NCBI RefSeq assembly: GCF_004912195.1
Contig: NZ_STGW01000016.1
Coordinates: 1 to 64,000 of the forward strand
From: Nocardioides caeni
GTDB lineage: Bacteria > Actinomycetota > Actinomycetes > Propionibacteriales > Nocardioidaceae
DNA: 64,000 nt
Direction: 5' to 3'
Shown: positions 17,072 to 25,913 of the stretch, piece by piece
Numbering within the stretch: the stretch's first letter is position 1
Layout of the letters: every line of letters begins with the position of its first letter
Translations under genes and position numbers: made by a program
The notes under the pieces: model-generated
What the model saw: only the letters and a program-made list of their open reading frames with translations
What the model was told of the DNA's origin: nothing
Database searches by the model: none

Positions 17072-18531
17072 CACGCACCGACCTTCGGGCCGAGCCGGCC
17101 GGGCTCCACGGCGACGAAGTCGACCTTCTCCCGTACGCCGCAGTCGGGGCAGCACCAGTCGTCGGGGATGTCCTTCCAGGCGGTGCCGGCGGCGAAGCCC
17201 TCGAGCTCGTTGCCCTCGGCGACCTCGTAGGTGTAGTGGCATCCCGGGCACTGGGCGGCGAGCACCTCGTCGGCGAACTCGTGCGCGCTCTCGTCCTCGC
17301 GCTGGGCGGCCTCGGCGGCGAGCAGCTCGGCGGGGACGGGGTACTTGCGCAGCAGCTTCTCGCGCTTGGCCGGGTGGAGGTTGGCCAGGCGCAGGTCGCC
17401 GTCGTAGTGGGCGATGACGCGCTTGTCCATGAGGGCCCGGAAGGCCGGCGGGAACATGGCGACCACGATCATGCCGGTGTAGCCGGTCGGCAGGACGGGA
17501 GCGTCCTTGAAGTCGCGCAGCGTCTGGTAGCGACGGGTCGGGTTCGCGTGGTGGTCGCTGTGGCGCTGCAGGTGATAGAGCAGCACGTTGGTGGCGATGT
17601 TGTTGGAGTTCCACGAGTGCGCCGGGGTGACCCGCTCGTAGCGCATCTTGCCCGCCTTGCCGACCTTCTGGCGCACCATGCCGTAGTGCTCCATGTAGTT
17701 GACGACCTCGAGCAGGGAGAACCCGACGATCGCCTGGAGGACGAGGTACGGCAGCAGACCGAGCGGGTTGACGTCGTACGCCAGGCCGAGCCACAGCATC
17801 AGGCCGCCCCACAGGGCGACGGTCATCAGCCAGGCGTTGAGCACGTCGTTGCCGAGGTGGAAGGGGTGCGTGCCCTTGCGCTGGTAGCGCTTGGCCTCGA
17901 GCTCCCACGAGCTCTTCAGCGAGCCCATCACGGTGCGCGGCCAGAAGCGATAGACGCTCTCGCCCATCCGGGCGCTGGCCGGGTCCTCGGGGGTCGCGAC
18001 GCGGACGTGGTGGCCGCGGTTGTGCTCGATGTAGAAGTGGCCGTAGAACGTCTGGGCCAGGGCGATCTTGGACGCCCACCGCTCGACCGACTCGCGCTTG
18101 TGGCCCAGCTCGTGGGCGGTGTTGATCGCGACCCCGCCGACGACGCCGACCGAGATCGCGAGTCCGACCTTGGCGAGCACCGACATGTCGGTGGTGGCGA
18201 GGTACCAGATCGCCGCGATGAAGCCGCCGTACTGCACCGGCAGGTAGAGGTAGGTCACCCAGCGGTAGTACTTGTCGTTCTCGAGCGCGTCGATCACGTC
18301 GTCCGGCGGGTTGGTGTTGTCGTAGCCGGCGACCAGGTCGATCAGCGGGATCAGTCCGAAGAACACGACCGGCGTCAGCCAGAAGAACAGCGCCGTGTCG
18401 GTCGCCTCGAACAGCGCGATGCCGACGATCGGCGTGAGCGGGACGACGAGTCCCAGGATCCAGAGGTAGCGCTTCTTGTCGCGCCAGGGAACGACGGTGC
18501 CGTCGGCTCCTCGTGTTGCGTACGTGGCCAT
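17071..18531 (-). CDS. alkB: Alkane 1-monooxygenase fused to rubredoxin
   Basis: A 486-residue membrane di-iron hydroxylase that converts n-alkanes to 1-alkanols. Hydrophobic segments span roughly 25-70, 95-135 and 235-280. All His motifs are present: HELGHK (140-145), EHNRGHH (169-175), NYMEHYG (278-284) and LQRHSDHH (321-328). After a charged linker, the C-terminal rubredoxin domain (about 425-475) has CPGC (428-431) and CCPDCG (460-465) to bind one iron. The start ATG has GGAGGAGG ideally placed. AlkB-rubredoxin fusions are known in actinobacteria, where the fused domain delivers electrons directly. Neither a rubredoxin reductase nor alcohol or aldehyde dehydrogenases are in the window. 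Confidence 0.96.
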   Translation of the reverse strand: MATYATRGADGTVVPWRDKKRYLWILGLVVPLTPIVGIALFEATDTALFFWLTPVVFFGLIPLIDLVAGYDNTNPPDDVIDALENDKYYRWVTYLYLPVQYGGFIAAIWYLATTDMSVLAKVGLAISVGVVGGVAINTAHELGHKRESVERWASKIALAQTFYGHFYIEHNRGHHVRVATPEDPASARMGESVYRFWPRTVMGSLKSSWELEAKRYQRKGTHPFHLGNDVLNAWLMTVALWGGLMLWLGLAYDVNPLGLLPYLVLQAIVGFSLLEVVNYMEHYGMVRQKVGKAGKMRYERVTPAHSWNSNNIATNVLLYHLQRHSDHHANPTRRYQTLRDFKDAPVLPTGYTGMIVVAMFPPAFRALMDKRVIAHYDGDLRLANLHPAKREKLLRKYPVPAELLAAEAAQREDESAHEFADEVLAAQCPGCHYTYEVAEGNELEGFAAGTAWKDIPDDWCCPDCGVREKVDFVAVEPGRLGPKVGA

Positions 18532-18638
18532 GGGATTCCTCCTCCGGTCGAGCGACGTCCTCGTCGCTGGTGTCCCTACGCTCCCGCGCGAAGGGCATTG
18601 GGCTCTCTGGCGTGGCGCCAACGTTGCGCGGTGCGTCA

Positions 18639-18650
18639 GTGCAGATGCAC
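18639..18650. promoter_or_regulatory. Small palindrome upstream of alkB
   Basis: GTGCA-GA-TGCAC, a 12-base inverted repeat, lies about 110 bases upstream of the alkB start, in the 144-base space before the DUF445 gene. It could be an operator for alkB; nothing else supports this. Confidence 0.3.
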
Positions 18651-18675
18651 AACACCGGGCGTCGGGCGTCGGGCG

Positions 18676-20061
18676 TCAGTGGGCGAGGTGCTCGAGCAGC
18701 AGGACCTGCAGCTCGCCGACCAGGAAGCCCAGGACAGCACCGACCATGATGAGCGTGCGCTCGTCCTGCTGGAAGGCCGGCCGCAGCACACCCTCGAACT
18801 CCTCGGGCGTCATCGCGACCATCTTGGTCGCCATCGTCTCGCGGATCTCCAGGGCCTCGTCGAGATAGTCGTACGCCGGAGCGAGCACCTCGGGCAGACG
18901 CTGCACCAGCTCCGCGGCGGCCGCCTCGCTCATCGGTCCCGCCTGGACGATGCCGAGCCCGATCCCGCCCGCGGCCCGGGCCGGCACCCGAGCCACGCTC
19001 GTGAGCCCGGTGAGCCCGCCGAGCACGGAGCCGACGGTGTCGCTGATCTCGTCGATCACGTCGTTAGTGGGCAGGTCCAGCTTGCGCAGGGAGCGCCGGA
19101 CGTGCTTGTCGACGTGCTGGTCGAGATCGACCAACTGGGAGCGGACGTGCTCCTCGATGAGCGGGGCGAGCAGGGCGGCGACGTCGTCGGACCGCGGACC
19201 GGTCATCACCGCGGTGACCAGGTTCTCGGCCGTCAGGACGCGGGAGGCGATGAGGACGCCGTACTCCTCGGAGACGGGGATCCGGTGCTTGAGGAACAGT
19301 CCCTGCCAGGTGATCACGCCGAGGTACTTCGTGGGCTCGCGGGGGGTGAAGATCAGGCGCAGCGCCGCCCAGTCGGTGAACCAGCCGGTGAAGAGGCCGA
19401 AGAGCGGCATCAGCAGCGGCTCCTTGAACAGCGCCCAGGCACAGACCTGGACCAGGCCGATGCAGAAGCCGAAGACCAGACCGCTGCGGCGGATGAACGT
19501 GAACTCCCGACGCCCGACGTCGAGGAACATCGACTCGAGGATGTCGGGGTCGGACAGGAACTGCCGGGTGACCATGTCGCGCAGGTCGAAGACGTCGTCG
19601 ATGTTGTCGCGCAGCGCCTCGACCAGCTGGGGCACCAGCTTCGGCGCCATCGCCTGGGCCTGCTGGACGACCGCGTCCTTGCCGGCCTTGGGCAGCAGGT
19701 TCCACACGGCCGGCTGGTACTCCTCGGCGACCGTGGGCACGACCTTCCCGACGGCCTTGCGCAACGGGCGCTCGACCCGTCGGGCCAGCTCGTCGCCATC
19801 GATCCGGTCGATGATCTCGTCGGCGCTGATCAGCCGTCCGGTGAGGGTCTCGCACAGCACGTCGACCATCTGCGGCGCGCGCCGGGGGATGATGCCCTGC
19901 CAGCCCAGCGGGCCGATGCCGCGACGCACGTGCGGACGGAACATCATCTTGATGGCCACCAGCTTGGTGAACCAGCCGATCACGGCGGCCATGACCGGCA
20001 TCGCGGCGTAGATCGGCCAGTTGACCGTGACGTCGTGGGTGATCTCGCTCCAGGTCTGCAT
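18676..20061 (-). CDS. DUF445 family membrane protein
   Basis: A 461-residue protein with hydrophobic segments at the N-terminus ('AAMPVMAAVIGWFTKLVA'), in the middle ('FGFCIGLVQVCAWALF', 'PLFGLFTGWFTDWAALRLIF') and at the C-terminus ('MVGAVLGFLVGELQVLLL'). The paired 'GWFTKLVAIKMMF' and 'GWFTDWAALRLIF' motifs are the internal repeat of DUF445 (YheB-like) proteins. Function is unknown for the family. I prefer ATG 20061 (MQTWSEI), which has GGAG at 6 bases, over ATG 20067. It stands alone, with a divergent promoter region toward the phasin-like gene. Confidence 0.85.
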   Translation of the reverse strand: MQTWSEITHDVTVNWPIYAAMPVMAAVIGWFTKLVAIKMMFRPHVRRGIGPLGWQGIIPRRAPQMVDVLCETLTGRLISADEIIDRIDGDELARRVERPLRKAVGKVVPTVAEEYQPAVWNLLPKAGKDAVVQQAQAMAPKLVPQLVEALRDNIDDVFDLRDMVTRQFLSDPDILESMFLDVGRREFTFIRRSGLVFGFCIGLVQVCAWALFKEPLLMPLFGLFTGWFTDWAALRLIFTPREPTKYLGVITWQGLFLKHRIPVSEEYGVLIASRVLTAENLVTAVMTGPRSDDVAALLAPLIEEHVRSQLVDLDQHVDKHVRRSLRKLDLPTNDVIDEISDTVGSVLGGLTGLTSVARVPARAAGGIGLGIVQAGPMSEAAAAELVQRLPEVLAPAYDYLDEALEIRETMATKMVAMTPEEFEGVLRPAFQQDERTLIMVGAVLGFLVGELQVLLLEHLAH

Positions 20062-20180
20062 CGGCATCTCCGGTGTCTGTGACGGGCCGCGTCCATTACG
20101 CGAGCCGGTGTTCAGGTTCACAAATTCCGTCGCCCGCTCCTACGGGCGAATGGTCAACCGGAGGCCGTTTCCCTGTCCGA

Positions 20181-20222
20181 TTGCACAAGATGTCGGCCTC
20201 TTGCGCAGCGCAGAGTTGTGCC
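20181..20222. promoter_or_regulatory. TGC-rich region upstream of the phasin-like gene
   Basis: TTGCACAA (20181-20188), TTGCGCAGCGCA (20201-20212) and TTGTGC (20216-20221) are clustered about 75-110 bases before the phasin-like start. PhaR-type repressors are known to bind TGC-rich sequences in phasin promoters, and a PhaR-domain gene is two genes away. A candidate site only. Confidence 0.35.
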
Positions 20223-20293
20223 ATCACGACGCACCGCACCACGTGATGACAGAAGGCGGACCACCCGCCACCACCACCAGCAAGGAGCACGAC

Positions 20294-20623
20294 ATGGCCA
20301 CCGCGACCAAGACCGCGCCGAAGACCACCAAGACCGCCAAGTCCTCGAGCAAGAAGTCCTCGAGCAAGAGCTCGTCGAAGAACACCCAGATCACGAGCTA
20401 CCTCTCCGACCTGATCGACACCACCAAGGACGTCGTCGACGACGTGCTCGACGCCGCCGGCAAGCTCGAGAAGTCCGCCCGCACCCGGAGCAAGGAGGCC
20501 CGCGACAAGGTGCTGCCGTCGGAGCAGGACATCAAGAACCTGCGCAAGCGCACCCAGGAGCTGACCGACCAGGTCGAGAAGATGGTCAGCCTGCGCGGCG
20601 GAGGCTCCAAGAAGGGCAAGTGA
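20294..20623 (+). CDS. Phasin-like Lys-rich helical protein
   Basis: A 109-residue protein. The N-terminal 35 residues are almost only Lys, Ser, Thr and Ala ('TKTAKSSSKKSSSKSSSK'). The rest is predicted to be amphipathic helix ('LSDLIDTTKDVVDDVLDAAG', then 'LRKRTQELTDQVEKMVSL') with a coiled-coil look. There is a strong AAGGAG ribosome site. It resembles the arrangement of PHA-granule phasins that have a helical granule-binding part and a Lys-rich nucleoid-binding tail (PhaF/PhaM-like, AKAKs), but here the basic tail is N-terminal. The adjoining PhaR-domain gene supports a storage-granule role. A small nucleoid-associated protein is the alternative. Confidence 0.7.
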   Translation: MATATKTAPKTTKTAKSSSKKSSSKSSSKNTQITSYLSDLIDTTKDVVDDVLDAAGKLEKSARTRSKEARDKVLPSEQDIKNLRKRTQELTDQVEKMVSLRGGGSKKGK

Positions 20624-20713
20624 GTCGACCTCACCCTCCCCACCCCCCGACCATCGCGGCGCCCGCTCACGAGTGGGGGCCGCGATGGTGTCTTCCGACG
20701 AGAGGCCTCGGCC

Positions 20714-21112
20714 ATGCCCCAGCGTGTGATCAAGCGCTACTCCAACCGCAAGCTCTATGACACGGTCGCTCGGCGGTTCACCACGCTCGAGGCCGTGACG
20801 CGCCAGATCGAGTCCGGCGTCCGGGTCGTCGTCCGCGATCACGACACGGGCGACGACCTCACCGACGACGTCCTGGCGCCCGTCCTGGCCCGGCTCGTGG
20901 CGCGCCGGCCGGGCGGCGTGGAGCTGCTGACGGACCTGCTCCGCACCTCGACTCCCCCGCCAGCCCCCGACTCGGCGCCCGCGCCCGGCGGCGCCCGCGA
21001 GGACACCGCCCGTCACGAGGAGGAGATCCGCGAGCTGCGCGCCCAGGTCTCCCAGCTGACCGACGCGGTGACCCTGTTGATGAGGGAGCGCAACGACGAC
21101 CTGTCGGCGTGA
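20714..21112 (+). CDS. PHA accumulation regulator DNA-binding domain protein (PhaR-like)
   Basis: A 132-residue protein. Residues 3-45 match the PHB/PHA accumulation regulator DNA-binding domain, 'RVIKRYSNRKLYDT...TTLEAV', with 'DHDTGDDLTDDVLAPVL' after it. The middle is Pro/Ala-rich and the C-terminus is a short coiled coil ('HEEEIRELRAQVSQLTDAV'). PhaR proteins bind both PHA granules and phasin promoters. It lies 90 bases after the phasin-like gene on the same strand, so the two are probably one unit. No PHA synthase is present in the window. Confidence 0.85.
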   Translation: MPQRVIKRYSNRKLYDTVARRFTTLEAVTRQIESGVRVVVRDHDTGDDLTDDVLAPVLARLVARRPGGVELLTDLLRTSTPPPAPDSAPAPGGAREDTARHEEEIRELRAQVSQLTDAVTLLMRERNDDLSA

Positions 21113-21115
21113 CGC

Positions 21116-21337
21116 TCAGCCCAGGATCCGCAGGAAGGTCAGGAGAACCGGCAGCACGAAGGCCACCAGCAGGACCCAGGCGACGATGCGGTGGGAGAGG
21201 CGGGAGCCGTCGAGCGAGCCGGCGAACTCCAGCAACGCGCCATCAGGGACGAGCGGACTCAGCCCGAGACGCCGGGCGTCGGCCGGCAGGTGCTGCGGCG
21301 GCACCCACGGCACGTCCTCGTCCTCACGCGGCTCCAT
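21116..21337 (-). CDS. Small single-pass membrane protein, unknown
   Basis: A 73-residue protein starting MEPREDEDVPWVPPQHLPAD, with a polar N-terminus and one C-terminal membrane helix ('IVAWVLLVAFVLPVLLTFL'). It is convergent with the PhaR-like gene, with 3 bases between the stops. No clear ribosome site was seen. The start is chosen because sequence upstream of 21337 loses coding character. I do not recognise a family. Confidence 0.55.
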   Translation of the reverse strand: MEPREDEDVPWVPPQHLPADARRLGLSPLVPDGALLEFAGSLDGSRLSHRIVAWVLLVAFVLPVLLTFLRILG

Positions 21338-21393
21338 GACGGGATCGTACGCCGGGGCGGAACCTCTCCGGCTCGATCCAAGCTCAACTTCGC

Positions 21394-22818
21394 TCAGTCC
21401 CAGGGGTTGTGCTCGCTGCGGCTGGTGCCGACGTCGACGACCCTCTTCGCATGGCGGCCGAGGGCGTCGCGCTCGGTGGCGTCCTGGTTCTCCAGCTCCT
21501 GGACGGCCAGGTCCAGCGTGACCGCACAGGCGGAGGTCTCGTCGGCGGTGTCGGCGATCAGGTCGCGGACGATGATCCACAGGTCGTACCACTCGTGCAT
21601 CGGGCCGTAGTTCGAGATGCCGAGCGAGGTCCGGTACCAGCCCTCGAGGTTGACGCTCCACGCCGCCTCGATCTCGGTGCCGGCCTGCCGCAGGAAGCTG
21701 GCGACTGCCGGCATGTGGTCGGCGGTCAGGGAACGAACGGCCCGCTTGTTGACCAGGATCTCGTGGGCGTCGGAGGCGCCGATGTCGTCGCCGTCGTTGA
21801 CGTCGAGCAGCGCCGGACGGCTCAGGTCGAACTCTCCCTTGTGGCCCTGGACGATCCCGGTGTTGGTCGTCAGGTTCTGCTGGATGAGGGTCTCCTCGGA
21901 GGTGATGTCCTTCCGGATCTTCCCGATGCCCTCATAGAACGAGTCCTTGATCTGGGAGTAGGTGCCACCGGGGAATTTCATCGCCTCCTCCACGTCGGTC
22001 GTGTCGGCCGCGACGGACAGTCCGATGCCTCCGACGCCCAGCACGAGGGCCAGGCCGCCCGAGGCGAAGAGGCCGGCACCGGCCAGCGCATAGCCGATGA
22101 TCTTGAACTCCACGGAGAAGTCGCCCGCCGACTTGGTGCGCGCATAGTCGTCGTAGGCCTTGGTGGTGTCCACCACCAGGTCGACGATCGCGCGACGGGC
22201 GTTGGTCCACATCAGCTTCTGGGCTTCGAGGTGGCCGCCGAGGATCACGCAGACCAGCTGCTGCGCGTCGACCACGTCCTCGATCCGGTTGATGAACTTC
22301 GTGCGGAACGCGTGGGCGGTCGATCCGCGCAGCGACCCCAGCGGACCGGCGAGGTTGACGCACGCGTCGATCGCGCCGCCGATGGTGTCCTTCTTGGGGA
22401 TCGTGATCTCGGTCTGGCCGTCCGCCGACGGTCGGGTGATGGCCCCGGTGGTGAGCATGTGGGCACCGGCGCTCAGGTGGTCGATCAGCGGCTGGATGTT
22501 GGCCGGGTCGACCATCGACCTGAAGTCGCGCATGTGGTCGTCGATGGTGTCGCGGTGCTCCTGGAAGGCCGCGCGATAGGCGTCGGTCTGGTCGCCCAGC
22601 CCCCAGTCGGGCCAGTCGTCCATCCAGACCTTGCCGCCGCCCTCGCCGAACTTGTCGGGCCGGGTGCAGTACTGCGCCATGCCGCGCCCCGAGCCCTCGT
22701 AGTAGTAGTTCTCCTCGCTGTCGATGCGCCACGGCATCTCCTGGGAGACGAACCACGCGTCGATGCGGGCACGCTTGAGGGGACCGATCAGATCCTCGAG
22801 ATCGTCGTAGGTCGCCAT
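21394..22818 (-). CDS. Large hypothetical protein with central hydrophobic segment
   Basis: A 474-residue protein starting MATYDDLEDLIGPLKRARID, with GGGAGAG upstream. The N-terminal 130 residues are rich in Trp, Asp and Tyr ('VWMDDWPDWGLGDQTDAY'). Two long helical stretches follow, then a Gly/Ala-rich hydrophobic hairpin at about 240-271 ('YALAGAGLFASGGLALVLG', 'GGIGLSVAAD'), and a helical C-terminal half ending in 'SRSEHNPWD'. The overall pattern (helical bundle, hydrophobic hairpin, helical bundle) recalls actinobacterial type VII-secreted or toxin-delivery proteins, but there is no WXG or LXG signature I can point to. The start codon is 101 bases from the HelD gene stop, on the same strand. 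Function unknown. Confidence 0.75.
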   Translation of the reverse strand: MATYDDLEDLIGPLKRARIDAWFVSQEMPWRIDSEENYYYEGSGRGMAQYCTRPDKFGEGGGKVWMDDWPDWGLGDQTDAYRAAFQEHRDTIDDHMRDFRSMVDPANIQPLIDHLSAGAHMLTTGAITRPSADGQTEITIPKKDTIGGAIDACVNLAGPLGSLRGSTAHAFRTKFINRIEDVVDAQQLVCVILGGHLEAQKLMWTNARRAIVDLVVDTTKAYDDYARTKSAGDFSVEFKIIGYALAGAGLFASGGLALVLGVGGIGLSVAADTTDVEEAMKFPGGTYSQIKDSFYEGIGKIRKDITSEETLIQQNLTTNTGIVQGHKGEFDLSRPALLDVNDGDDIGASDAHEILVNKRAVRSLTADHMPAVASFLRQAGTEIEAAWSVNLEGWYRTSLGISNYGPMHEWYDLWIIVRDLIADTADETSACAVTLDLAVQELENQDATERDALGRHAKRVVDVGTSRSEHNPWD

Positions 22819-22918
22819 GAAGGGCTCTCTCCCGTCGGGGTGTCGCAGCAGGTCGACGGCCATGCTCCCCGCCGACCGGAGCGACAAACCCCCGCAGGAG
22901 CGGGGTCAGGGGTTCCGC

Positions 22919-25204
22919 TCAGGAGACGGTGGTCAGCAGCTGCGTCGCCCGCGTGAGTACGACGTAGAGGGTCGCGCGTCCGGTGAGGGACTCCTCCTCG
23001 ATCTCCTGGGGCCGGACCACGACGATGCCGTCGAACTCCAGGCCCTTGGTGTCGAGCCCGGTCAGGACGACCACGCGGTCCTCACCGGAGGGCTGCACGG
23101 TGGAGTCGACGGCGGCGCGGGCACCGGGGGCGTCGTCGGCGAACTCGGGCCACGAGGCGAGCCACCGATTGACCTCGGAGCGGCGGGCGGCGGGCACCAC
23201 GATGCCGACGGTGCCGGACACCCGGCCCGCGATCTCGCGCACGGCCTCCCGGGTGACGGTCTCGGGGTCGCCCCCGGGCGGGACCACGACCTGCTGCGGC
23301 TCCTCGCCCGTGCGGCGGACCGCGTCGGGCAGGTCGGCGTCGAGGCCGACCCGCTGGGCATAGGCCGCGGCGAAGGCATAGATCTCCGCCGAGTTGCGGT
23401 AGTTGGTCGAGAGGTGGAACGCGTGGACCTGCTTGCGTTCGAGCGCCTCCGCACGGGCTGCGGCGGACTCGGCCGGCACCGGCCACGAGGACTGGGCGGG
23501 GTCGCCGACGATCGTCCACGAGGCGGTGCGCCCACGACGGCCGACCATCCGCCACTGCATGGGCGTCAGGTCCTGCGCCTCGTCGATGAGGACGTGGGCG
23601 TAGCCGTCGTCCTCGATGCTGCTGACCGGCGGGCGCCAGGGGCGGCCCGACGGCGCGAACTCGCGGTCCGAGGCGGTCATCAGCTCCTGGATGTCGACCG
23701 CGCCCTCGATGAGCGCCATCGGGTCGTCGCGCTCGTCGTCGGCCTTCTGCGGCACGTCGCCGAGGGCATAGCGGAGCTCGTCGAGCAGCGGAACGTCCTC
23801 GATCGAGATCTGCGGTCCGATCGGGCGCGACGGGTCGAGGGCAGCCCAGGTCTTGGCCAACAGTCGCTGCTCCTCGGGGCTGATCAAACCCTCGCCGACC
23901 CGGGCGAGGAACTCCGGGTCACGCAGCCAGGTCAGCACGGTCGGGGCATCGAGCGGCGGCCACCAGCCGAGCGCGAAGTCGAGGAAGTCCTGCCGCGACA
24001 GCATCTCGTCGTTGAACTTCTCCCGGCCCTGCTCGCGGCCCCGTTCACCCCGCACCTGCCGCCACATCTGGTCGAGCAGTGCGTGGGAGATCCGTGGCAG
24101 CTGCTTGTTGCGCAGGCCCTGGCCCATCAGCTGGCGCCGGACCTGGCCGAGGCGACCGCGGTCGAGGACGAGTCGCTCGTCGCGCCAGAAGACCCGGAAC
24201 TCGCGCGGCGAGCCGGGCGCCTGCTGCCGTGCCGTGCGCCGCATCAGCTCCGCCATCCGCGCCGAGCCCTTGATGTCGGCGACGGCCGGCTCGTCGTGGC
24301 GGGTCGCCCGTACGTCGTCGACGACCCCGCCCAGGCTGCGCAGCGCGACCGCGGTCTCGCCGAGGGAGGGCAGCACCCGCTCGATGTAGCGCATGAAGAC
24401 GCCCGACGGGCCGACGACGAGGACGCCGCCGCGCTCATAGCGGGCCCGGTCGGTGTAGAGCAGGTAGGCCGCCCGGTGCAGCGCAACGACCGTCTTGCCG
24501 GTGCCCGGCCCGCCGGAGATCGACACGACACCCTTCGAGGGCGCCCGAATCGCCTTGTCCTGCTCGGCCTGGATGGTCGCCACGATCGAGTGCATCGAGC
24601 GGTCGCGCGCACGGGAGAGCTGCGCCATCAGCGCGCCCTCACCGATGATCGGCAGCTCACGGCCGGCGGCCTCCGCGGCGGAGAGACCCTCGCTGTCGAG
24701 CAGCTCGTCCTCGACCCCGACGACGGAGCGACCGGCGCTGCGCAGCACCCGTCGTCGTACGACGCCCTGGGGCTCGGCCGCGGTCGCCTGGTAGAACACC
24801 GCGGCCGCGGGCGCCCGCCAGTCGATGAGGAGGGAGTCGCGGTTGTCGTCGCGCAGGCCGATCCGGCCGACGTAGCGCGGCTGGGGGTCCTTGTCCTGGG
24901 TCAGGTCGAGGCGACCGAAGACGAGTCCCTCGTGGGCGGCGTCGAGCTGGGCGATCCGCTTGGCGGCCTGGAAGACCATCGCGTCGCGCTCGACGAGGCC
25001 GCCCTCGTGGCCCATGTGGGCACGGGAGTGACCTTCCTTGGCCAGTTGCTGGGCAGCCGCGCCGGCCTGCTCCAGCTGGAGGTAGACCCGATCCACGAAC
25101 GCCTGCTCGGCCGCGACCTCGCGGTCCACCAGCTCGTCTGTCACCGACGCAACCCCTGCCGCCCCTGTTGTCCTCGCCGGAGCCGGGATCGGCTCCGTCC
25201 ACAT
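22919..25204 (-). CDS. helD: HelD-like UvrD-superfamily helicase
   Basis: A 761-residue SF1 ATPase. N-terminal coiled-coil (about 20-90) precedes 'SLLIDWRAPAAAVFYQA', the Walker A 'ISGGPGTGKTVVALHRA' (229-245), Walker B 'HVLIDEAQDLTPMQW', 'FHLSTNYRNSAEIYAFA' (motif IV region), and 'LDTKGLEFDGIVVV' and 'LYVVLTRA' near the end. The size and the N-terminal coiled coil fit HelD, which removes stalled RNA polymerase from DNA, rather than UvrD/PcrA. ATG 25204 is supported by GGAGG; in-frame sequence further upstream is rejected because it crosses the divergent promoter. It is divergent from the TetR gene at 25293. Confidence 0.88.
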   Translation of the reverse strand: MWTEPIPAPARTTGAAGVASVTDELVDREVAAEQAFVDRVYLQLEQAGAAAQQLAKEGHSRAHMGHEGGLVERDAMVFQAAKRIAQLDAAHEGLVFGRLDLTQDKDPQPRYVGRIGLRDDNRDSLLIDWRAPAAAVFYQATAAEPQGVVRRRVLRSAGRSVVGVEDELLDSEGLSAAEAAGRELPIIGEGALMAQLSRARDRSMHSIVATIQAEQDKAIRAPSKGVVSISGGPGTGKTVVALHRAAYLLYTDRARYERGGVLVVGPSGVFMRYIERVLPSLGETAVALRSLGGVVDDVRATRHDEPAVADIKGSARMAELMRRTARQQAPGSPREFRVFWRDERLVLDRGRLGQVRRQLMGQGLRNKQLPRISHALLDQMWRQVRGERGREQGREKFNDEMLSRQDFLDFALGWWPPLDAPTVLTWLRDPEFLARVGEGLISPEEQRLLAKTWAALDPSRPIGPQISIEDVPLLDELRYALGDVPQKADDERDDPMALIEGAVDIQELMTASDREFAPSGRPWRPPVSSIEDDGYAHVLIDEAQDLTPMQWRMVGRRGRTASWTIVGDPAQSSWPVPAESAAARAEALERKQVHAFHLSTNYRNSAEIYAFAAAYAQRVGLDADLPDAVRRTGEEPQQVVVPPGGDPETVTREAVREIAGRVSGTVGIVVPAARRSEVNRWLASWPEFADDAPGARAAVDSTVQPSGEDRVVVLTGLDTKGLEFDGIVVVRPQEIEEESLTGRATLYVVLTRATQLLTTVS

Positions 25205-25292
25205 CGCCGCCTCCGAGAGGTGGCAAGCAGCCAACTTTACAGGTCCTGGACTGATTGAATGGTGCGAGTCAGAGCACACCAGGGGGGTTTGC

Positions 25293-25907
25293 ATGAGTTC
25301 GACGCCGTCCACCGCGCCGCGGAAGCCGAATCGTCGCGGCGTCGCCGCACGCGAGAAGCTGCTCGCGACAGCGCTGGAGCTGCTCAGCACGGGCAAGCCC
25401 GAGACGGTCTCGATCAACCTGGTGGCGAAGGAGTCGGGCCTGAGCTGGGGCTCGGTGCAGAACCTGTTCGGTGACTCCGACGGCTTCTGGTCCTCCGTGG
25501 TGGAGCTCATCATCGACGCACCGGGACTGTGGGCCGAGCCCGAGAGCGACACCGTCGCCGGCCGCGTCGCCGAGGTCGCGGCGCTCTATCAGCACGTCCT
25601 CGAGTCGCCGTATGCCATCGCGGTGGAGACCGTGCGCGCGGCACTCCCCCGGCCGCTGGCGGTCCTCGCCGAGACCCATCCGCGGACCGCCGCGTCGGTG
25701 GCCCACCTCGACGAGCTCTGGGAGCAGGGCTTCACCGCCTACTTCGACGGTCTCGACGTCGCCCCCGAGCGGATCCTCGACGTCTCGCCCCTGCTGCAGA
25801 GCGCGCTGCGCGGCCTGCGTCAGGACCAGCTCTCGGGCAGCGGTCTCGACCTCGAGCGCGCCCGCGCCACCCTGATCACGACGATGTCGGCCTACCTCGA
25901 GGGCTGA
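25293..25907 (+). CDS. TetR family transcriptional regulator
   Basis: A 204-residue regulator beginning MSSTPSTAPRKPNRRGVAAR, with an AGGGGGG ribosome site. The helix-turn-helix lies at about 36-60 ('SINLVAKESGLSWGSVQNLF'), slightly unusual with Ser-Trp at the turn. The C-terminal domain ends 'ARATLITTMSAYLEG'. It is divergent from helD and convergent with the LLM oxidoreductase gene at 25914. The target is unknown; a short CAGG-T-CCTG palindrome stands in the 88-base space between it and helD. Confidence 0.85.
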   Translation: MSSTPSTAPRKPNRRGVAAREKLLATALELLSTGKPETVSINLVAKESGLSWGSVQNLFGDSDGFWSSVVELIIDAPGLWAEPESDTVAGRVAEVAALYQHVLESPYAIAVETVRAALPRPLAVLAETHPRTAASVAHLDELWEQGFTAYFDGLDVAPERILDVSPLLQSALRGLRQDQLSGSGLDLERARATLITTMSAYLEG

Positions 25908-25913
25908 GCGCCG

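Noticed and set aside
17236..20082. 948-residue plus-strand frame opposite alkB and the DUF445 gene
   Set aside because: Asp/Val/Gly/Arg/His-rich antisense shadow without any motif; alkB and DUF445 are unmistakable on the other strand.
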